Shown here in pieces: positions 7,832 to 12,092 of a stretch of DNA of 12,092 bases. Position 1 is the first letter of the stretch. Each line of letters begins with the position of its first letter. Origin of the DNA: Lachnospiraceae bacterium UBA1729 (GTDB lineage Bacteria; Bacillota; Clostridia; Lachnospirales; Lachnospiraceae); the NCBI GenBank assembly GCA_002315945.1, contig DCIJ01000007.1, forward strand, positions 1-12,092, given 5' to 3'. The position numbers and the translations under genes are program-made. Below the pieces are notes generated by a model. The model did not search any database and was not told where the DNA came from. It worked only from the letters and a program-made list of their open reading frames with translations.

Positions 7832-8083
7832 TTACAAAGCTTCAATCATCTGGTCGTATACAGCTGCTTCCACATGCATTTTTAACGACTTAGATGCCAG
7901 ATTCTTTTTCTTTCCTGCCATAATACAGGACTTATCTTTACAAAAGTAAACGCTTCGCCCCTGCGCATGTCCATTGGTACAAAACAATGGGGTGTCATTT
8001 TGTTTTATAATTCGAAACAAATCTGATTTTTCTTTTCTAGCCTTGCAGGCAACACACTGTCTTTGGGGAACTCTAACATCCAT
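7832..8083 (-). CDS. ylxR: YlxR family (DUF448) small RNA-binding protein
   Basis: This 83-residue basic protein is placed in the YlxR/DUF448 family by PQRQCVACKARKEKSDLFRI at the N-terminus and the GRSVYFC block (42-48, relatives mostly GRGAYIC). A cysteine set C10, C13, C48 and C53 is visible, with C35 in addition. The family fold has a positively charged cleft that likely binds RNA. A member has also been reported to influence RNase P; whether that holds here is unknown. It sits 32 bases after nusA and 32 bases before ylxQ, the standard position. The start at 8083 has only a poor ribosome-binding site (CTGGTTAGATTT before ATG), unlike the strong sites of nusA and ylxQ. Confidence 0.88.
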   Translation of the reverse strand: MDVRVPQRQCVACKARKEKSDLFRIIKQNDTPLFCTNGHAQGRSVYFCKDKSCIMAGKKKNLASKSLKMHVEAAVYDQMIEAL

Positions 8084-8115
8084 AAATCTAACCAGTCACA
8101 ATCTGCCTGAAGAAT

Positions 8116-9255
8116 TTATTCTTCAGTTTCTTCATACTCGCCTTCGTATCCTTCTTCATACTCCTCATCATACTCGTCATCAACGTAATCTTCATAACGG
8201 AATCCGGGAGCATCCTTAGCCTGAGTCTCTGACTTAATATCAATCTTGTATCCAGTAAGTCTGGCTGCAAGACGTGCATTCTGTCCTTCCTTACCAATAG
8301 CAAGAGACAGCTGATAATCAGGAACTACAACCTTAGCAGTCTTCTCATCAGGATCAGCAAATACAGCAACGATTTTTGCAGGAGACAGAGCATTCTGAAT
8401 CAGAATTCCAGGGTTCTCATCCCAATTGATAATATCAATCTTCTCACCACGCAATTCATCAACAATGGCATTTACTCTGGTTCCATTCATACCAACGCAT
8501 GCACCAACAGGATCTACATCAGGATTGTTTGACCAAACAGCCATCTTGGTACGGCTTCCTGCTTCGCGGGCAATGCTCATTATTTCAACAGTTCCATCTG
8601 CGATTTCACTTACTTCTGACTCAAAAAGCTTTCTTACCAGTTCAGGGTGTGTACGGCTTACAAGGATACGGGGTCCCTTTGTAGTTGCCTTAACTTCTAC
8701 GATAAGTACCTTAATACGGTCTGTAGGTCTGTAGATTTCACCCTTAACCATTTCTGTTTCATTCAGAATAGCATCAGCTTTTCCAAGATTAATGCTTAAG
8801 TTCTTGCCAACAAATCTCTGAATAATACCAGTTACAACTTCTTTTTCCTTAGCCTTGTACTGTCCTAATACAACAGTTCTCTCTTCTTCTCTAATCTTCT
8901 GTAAGATAGTATTTTTAGCACTCTGAGTTGCAATACGTCCAAATTCCATAGACTTGATTTCAACTGGTACGATGCTTCCAATTTCAGCTGTAGGATCAAT
9001 CTTTTTAGCATCCTCTACCCAGATATCCTGGATGGGATCCATAACATCGTCTTCAAGTTCAACACATTCCTTATCAGCAATTACATTAAACTCACAGGTG
9101 TCCTTATCAATTACAACCCTTACATTGTCAGCACTACCAAAATGATTTTTGCATGCAATTATCAATGAATTCTCAATTGCCTCAAACATGGTTTCCTTGC
9201 TGATTTCTTTCTCCTTTTCAAGGACTTCCAGTGCCTCCATTAAATCTTTGTTCAT
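8116..9255 (-). CDS. nusA: Transcription elongation/termination factor NusA
   Basis: This 379-residue RNA-polymerase-binding factor modulates pausing, intrinsic termination and antitermination. Domains in order are the N-terminal RNAP-binding domain (about 1-125), S1 (135-199), KH1 (about 230-280, with GMNGTR at 255-260) and KH2 (about 300-345, with GKEGQN at 321-326). As in Gram-positive NusA, the two extra acidic repeats of the proteobacterial protein are absent. Instead there is a short acidic tail (354-379) made almost only of D, E, G and Y, with tyrosines every four residues from 362 to 374. The ATG at 9255 has GGAGG upstream plus a closer AAAGG. The gene follows rimP after 62 bases that hold no terminator, so the two are co-transcribed. 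Confidence 0.97.
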   Translation of the reverse strand: MNKDLMEALEVLEKEKEISKETMFEAIENSLIIACKNHFGSADNVRVVIDKDTCEFNVIADKECVELEDDVMDPIQDIWVEDAKKIDPTAEIGSIVPVEIKSMEFGRIATQSAKNTILQKIREEERTVVLGQYKAKEKEVVTGIIQRFVGKNLSINLGKADAILNETEMVKGEIYRPTDRIKVLIVEVKATTKGPRILVSRTHPELVRKLFESEVSEIADGTVEIMSIAREAGSRTKMAVWSNNPDVDPVGACVGMNGTRVNAIVDELRGEKIDIINWDENPGILIQNALSPAKIVAVFADPDEKTAKVVVPDYQLSLAIGKEGQNARLAARLTGYKIDIKSETQAKDAPGFRYEDYVDDEYDEEYEEGYEGEYEETEE

Positions 9256-9317
9256 TTTTCCTTTAATCCTCCTTATACGGCTTTTATTTTTTGATGGGAT
9301 AATCCCTTTATCACTTA

Positions 9318-9779
9318 TTAAAATTCAACATGCTGCCAGATTCCGGCTACTGCTTTTCTCTCAAAAGAGTATTCTGTATCATCATCCCTTATAGTAATGG
9401 TATCAACATCAAAAGCAGTCAAATCACCAGTAAACTCTTTGCAGCCATCCATAGGCTTATACAGCTTGATGTCAACAGGCTCTCCCATTGACTTCTCCAG
9501 ATGCTTATCTTTTTTCAACATCCTTCCAAGTCCTGGTGAACTAACTTCAAGGATATATGCTTCTTCAATATAATCATCTGCATCCAGTGCATCTGAAAGA
9601 GGTCTGCTAACTGCTTCACAGTCGTTAATATTAACTCCACCCTCCTTGTCAATATAAGCACGAAGATACATGTCCTGCCCTTCCTTAACATATTCCACAT
9701 CATATATTTCTATACCCATGGGTTCTGTAATGATTTTTAAGAGCGCTTCTGTTTTTGCTTCAATATCTTTTTTTGACAC
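9318..9779 (-). CDS. rimP: Ribosome maturation factor RimP
   Basis: This 153-residue protein is needed for late 30S maturation. The family hallmark AYILEVSSPGLGRML is present at about residues 73-87, preceded by the EGGVNINDCEAVSRPLSDALD block. The C-terminal half forms the small beta-barrel domain (GDLTAFDVDTITIRDDD). The start is a GTG at 9779, supported by GGAGG at 9787-9791 with a seven-base spacer; no better ATG lies near. It is the first gene of the nusA-infB operon, as in most bacteria, and follows a terminator-containing leader. Confidence 0.94.
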   Translation of the reverse strand: MSKKDIEAKTEALLKIITEPMGIEIYDVEYVKEGQDMYLRAYIDKEGGVNINDCEAVSRPLSDALDADDYIEEAYILEVSSPGLGRMLKKDKHLEKSMGEPVDIKLYKPMDGCKEFTGDLTAFDVDTITIRDDDTEYSFERKAVAGIWQHVEF

Positions 9780-9786
9780 TTAAAAT

Positions 9787-9791
9787 CCTCC
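9787..9791 (-). promoter_or_regulatory. Ribosome-binding site deciding the GTG start of rimP
   Basis: GGAGG on the minus strand ends seven bases before the GTG at 9779. It fixes the non-ATG start of rimP and lies only about 24 bases downstream of the last T of the leader terminator. Confidence 0.75.
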
Positions 9792-9814
9792 AACTGATAA
9801 CAATAAAAGTCATT

Positions 9815-9850
9815 AAAAAAACAATAAAGAGTGGCGCAAACCACTCTTTA
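9815..9850 (-). terminator. Intrinsic terminator after the cobU-like gene, inside the rimP leader
   Basis: On the minus strand a perfect 10-bp stem (TAAAGAGTGG pairing with CCACTCTTTA) with a six-base loop is followed by TTGTTTTTTT, a classic Rho-independent signal. It ends the EAL/cobU-like transcript 35 bases after the cobU-like stop. A separate promoter (9877-9905) lies upstream of it, so it also falls within the 5' leader of rimP-nusA and may act there as an attenuator. There is no T tract on the plus-strand side, so it is directional. Confidence 0.88.
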
Positions 9851-9876
9851 ATAAATTTACCTTATCAACGCATACT

Positions 9877-9905
9877 ATATTACTCTTATTTTGTCTTTAT
9901 GTCAA
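9877..9905 (-). promoter_or_regulatory. Sigma-A-type promoter for the rimP-nusA-infB operon
   Basis: On the minus strand a consensus -35 TTGACA (9905-9900) is separated by exactly 17 bases from TAATAT (9882-9877, four of six matches to TATAAT). A second AT-rich hexamer, TATAGT, overlaps just downstream. The -35 lies within the last codons of the cobU-like gene and the -10 lies just after its stop. Transcription would begin near 9870, about 20 bases before the terminator hairpin, giving a leader of about 90 bases to the rimP start. The promoter is predicted from sequence only. Confidence 0.65.
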
Positions 9906-10419
9906 CAGGAATACCCACTACAACTTCTGTAAAAAAATCAGCCGAATCAGCGATATACTTATTCAAATTAGACAAAACCTGCATGAACAGACTTACCGAC
10001 TCATCATACAGACTTCCATCAGAAAACACTTCATTAGTAACAATAATCAGATTATCCGCAAGCTGTGTAAGACAGTTTATTCTATCCTTAAGAATATCTT
10101 CTGTACACACAGAATCAACATTCCTTGCAAACATATAATTTGATATCAGATTGCTCAAATCCTCCAGGAGTATACATGCCAGTCTGCTCCCCTTCAGTTC
10201 ATCTGCTGGCGAATCAAGGTACATTGATTCAATCGTGTCAAATCCTCTTCCGGCTCTCATCTGCCTGTGTCTGCTAATTCTTTCTGAAGCCTCTCTTCCA
10301 TGGTTTGACATTGTAGCCAGATATATCATTCTCTTATTATCCGGGTTCAGACTAACAGCAAGCTTTTCAGCATATTCACTTTTTCCACTGCCACTTCCAC
10401 CAGTTATTAAATACAACAT
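9886..10419 (-). CDS. CobU-like adenosylcobinamide kinase / guanylyltransferase family protein
   Basis: This 177-residue cytoplasmic P-loop protein resembles CobU, which phosphorylates adenosylcobinamide and then transfers GMP to it in cobalamin assembly. Visible motifs are the Walker A GGSGSGKS (7-14), YLATMS (33-38), and RISRHRQ with H51 at the position of the histidine that CobU guanylylates, then FDTIES. The C-terminal block VTNEV and the ending VVVGIPVDIK also match. It diverges elsewhere: CobU proteins usually have DCLTLW where this has EDLSNL, and NEVGxGIVP where this has NEVFSDGSL. No other cobalamin gene is visible, so the substrate is uncertain. The start could be the ATG at 10419 or the GTG one codon earlier at 10422; both overlap the EAL-gene stop. 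No good Shine-Dalgarno sequence is seen, suggesting translational coupling. Confidence 0.8.
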   Translation of the reverse strand: MLYLITGGSGSGKSEYAEKLAVSLNPDNKRMIYLATMSNHGREASERISRHRQMRAGRGFDTIESMYLDSPADELKGSRLACILLEDLSNLISNYMFARNVDSVCTEDILKDRINCLTQLADNLIIVTNEVFSDGSLYDESVSLFMQVLSNLNKYIADSADFFTEVVVGIPVDIKTK

Positions 10420-12092
10420 CACTCTACAAGTTTAAGAAAATCCTTAGCCGGAATGGGAGCACTGAAATAATAACCCTGAATGAAGTCAACTCCAGCATCT
10501 ACCATATCTTCAAACTGTGTACTCTCCTCTATTCCTTCTGCAACAATCTCAAGTCCCAGCCTCTTACACATAAAAATTACTGCCTCCATAATTGTACGAC
10601 CCTTTCTGGATTCAAAATATGAAAGCACCATTTTCCTGTCAAATTTCAATATCTTGACTGGCAGCTCCTGAACGTATTCCAGGTTAGAATAGCCCGTACC
10701 AAAATCATCAAGTGAGAATGAACATCCCTTTTTTATTAATTTATCCATGTTGGCTAGCAGTCTGTCCTTGGCCTTAACCGCAGATGTCTCTGTTATTTCA
10801 AAATTAATCATGGAGGGATCTGTCCCAATCCTGTCAATTGTCTCGATATATTTGTCAGCAAAAGTCTCCCTCAGACACTGTATGGCCGAAAGATTAATTT
10901 CAATATATTCAATTCCAAGCCGTTTCAAATCATTTTCTTTAATAAATTTACAGGTCTTTTCAAATACAATCTCGCCAATTTTTTCTATCTGGCCTGTCTC
11001 CTCAGCCACAGGAATAAATGCCCCAGGTTGAATTACTTCACCGTTTTCACTTAATATTCTTACCAGAGCCTCAGCTGACACAAAGGAGTTTTTTCTGATT
11101 GAAAATATTGGCTGAAAGAAGGGAACTATTCTATCCTCCGCAATAGCTTTATCTATCATTTGAATAGTTCGGAATTTCTTAAGATGAGCATCTATCCAAG
11201 GCTGGTCCATAACAAAACGGGTGGCATCTCCGATAGGCTGATTTGCTATAAAATATCTAATCTGCTCACTGGCTACATCATAATTCAGCTTCTGTAATGT
11301 AATAGGTATCTCATATCTGGTAATCCTTGGAGGCTCAGCCTCTGAATTCTGACCACAGATTGCAGAAAATTCAATGCCCAGCCTAAGGGATGCTTCCTGC
11401 ATATTTTTTTCGTCATTATACAAAAGATAGAACTCACGTCCGGTAACTGCATACACATCTACAGCATTTCCAATCTCATCAATTGCTCTCAATATTGAAT
11501 TAATATAGTAATCGTAATATTTCCCTTCGTTGATAAATTTTCTGTTATCAGCAACCGAAACCTTAACTACAAGTAAAGAAAAAGGCCTTTTTTCCGCGTA
11601 TCTGATATCAATGGCAGACCTGAGTGCCAGTTCATTAAGCATACCTGTTTTGGAGTCCACAAACAGATCAGGATTCTCCAGCTTGGTAAACACTATCATC
11701 ATACCAATACTGCCACAGAAGCTGACAAGCAGTATTTTGTTGTTAAAAAACTGTATTGCTGTTCCAAAAATCCAGATTAACAGCCACAGAAAAACCGCCT
11801 TCCATCTGGTAGGATTAAGTCTGTTTCTAAATGTAAATATCAGCACATAATCTGCCACAATAAAACCGGTAGCAACAAAATACACTGCCATTACAGCAGG
11901 GCCATAGGTATATACACTGACCTTGTCCCTGTAGTAATAAATTGGAGCCAGTGCCATCACTATAAATGATAAAAACAACAGGAGGTAAGCAACATTTTTA
12001 ATATAGGACATTGCTCTGACCGAAACATCTTCAAGCAGATATCGAAAAGACATATATGCTATGTAGCCCATAGACATAATATATAATCTGCA
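10419..12092 (-). CDS. Membrane-bound EAL-domain c-di-GMP phosphodiesterase with degenerate GGDEF, 5' end probably cut
   Basis: This protein is likely to hydrolyse cyclic di-GMP to pGpG at the cytoplasmic face of the membrane. Numbered from the first in-window ATG (12077), four hydrophobic segments lie at about 28-48, 57-82, 93-112 and 114-132. A GGDEF-like domain (about 137-240) follows, in which the signature is replaced by VTGREF (211-216), so cyclase activity is not expected. The EAL domain (about 305-552) keeps the key residues: EALVR (E336), INLS (N395), FEITE (E427), DDFGTGYS (D457, D458), K478, AEGIEE (E514) and QGYYFSAP (Q534). The ATG at 12077 has no Shine-Dalgarno sequence, and the frame stays open to the window edge. 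Relatives have more membrane helices, so I infer that the true start lies outside. The stop overlaps the cobU-like start. Confidence 0.92.
   Translation of the reverse strand, partial: CRLYIMSMGYIAYMSFRYLLEDVSVRAMSYIKNVAYLLLFLSFIVMALAPIYYYRDKVSVYTYGPAVMAVYFVATGFIVADYVLIFTFRNRLNPTRWKAVFLWLLIWIFGTAIQFFNNKILLVSFCGSIGMMIVFTKLENPDLFVDSKTGMLNELALRSAIDIRYAEKRPFSLLVVKVSVADNRKFINEGKYYDYYINSILRAIDEIGNAVDVYAVTGREFYLLYNDEKNMQEASLRLGIEFSAICGQNSEAEPPRITRYEIPITLQKLNYDVASEQIRYFIANQPIGDATRFVMDQPWIDAHLKKFRTIQMIDKAIAEDRIVPFFQPIFSIRKNSFVSAEALVRILSENGEVIQPGAFIPVAEETGQIEKIGEIVFEKTCKFIKENDLKRLGIEYIEINLSAIQCLRETFADKYIETIDRIGTDPSMINFEITETSAVKAKDRLLANMDKLIKKGCSFSLDDFGTGYSNLEYVQELPVKILKFDRKMVLSYFESRKGRTIMEAVIFMCKRLGLEIVAEGIEESTQFEDMVDAGVDFIQGYYFSAPIPAKDFLKLVE

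Noticed and set aside
9296..9306. Short perfect palindrome GGGATAATCCC between rimP and nusA
   Set aside because: The stem is too short and has no following T tract on the minus strand, so it does not support a terminator; it may be chance.
12063..12077. ATG at 12077 as the true start of the EAL protein
   Set aside because: There is no Shine-Dalgarno sequence before it, the frame is open to the window edge, and the membrane domain would be shorter than in relatives. I treat the gene as 5'-truncated by the window.
1..12092. Mobile elements, CRISPR arrays, tRNA/rRNA genes, riboswitches and defence systems
   Set aside because: I looked for transposase or integrase motifs, regularly spaced repeats and RNA-gene signatures and saw none. 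The gene content is core genome. In particular, no cobalamin-riboswitch-like region is visible near the CobU-like gene, although its upstream region is occupied by the EAL gene.

Overview
The window is a compact, single-strand block of a Gram-positive (Firmicutes/Clostridia) chromosome. All genes lie on the minus strand, so transcription runs from high to low coordinates. The gene set and order (rimP-nusA-ylxR-ylxQ-infB-rbfA-nrnA-truB-ribF), the moderately low GC content, the Shine-Dalgarno sequences and the 7TM/GGDEF/EAL protein of a clostridial type suggest Lachnospiraceae (a Butyrivibrio- or Roseburia-like relative). The genus is an inference and is not proven by the window.

Upstream unit (12092 to 9886). 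A membrane-anchored c-di-GMP phosphodiesterase has an intact EAL active site, a degenerate GGDEF domain, and an N-terminus that is probably cut by the window edge. It overlaps a CobU-like P-loop nucleotide kinase/guanylyltransferase. A strong intrinsic terminator at 9815-9850 follows.

Central unit (9905 to 843). This is the translation and ribosome-maturation operon. Its members are rimP (30S maturation), nusA (elongation/termination factor), ylxR and ylxQ (small RNA-binding proteins), infB (IF-2), rbfA (30S maturation), nrnA (nano-RNA/pAp hydrolase), truB (tRNA pseudouridine 55), ribF (FMN/FAD synthesis) and trmK (tRNA m1A22). Most junctions from ylxQ onward overlap or abut, which implies translational coupling. 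A good sigma-A-type promoter (TTGACA, 17 bp, TAATAT) overlaps the 3' end of the cobU-like gene. The terminator lies between this promoter and the rimP start, so it sits inside the rimP-nusA leader. This layout suggests that NusA may control its own operon by attenuation.

Downstream end (842 to 1). A 126-bp spacer with a 21-bp imperfect palindrome precedes dgt, an HD-domain dNTP triphosphohydrolase cut by the left edge. In many clostridia dgt heads the dnaG-rpoD macromolecular-synthesis cluster and trmK follows rpoD, so the trmK-dgt junction looks like a place where two conserved blocks meet.

I see no tRNA, rRNA, CRISPR array, insertion sequence, prophage or defence gene, and no gene-free stretch longer than about 130 bases. 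Most of the window is conserved core genome. The points of interest are the rimP leader, the EAL/CobU-like pair and the trmK-dgt spacer.
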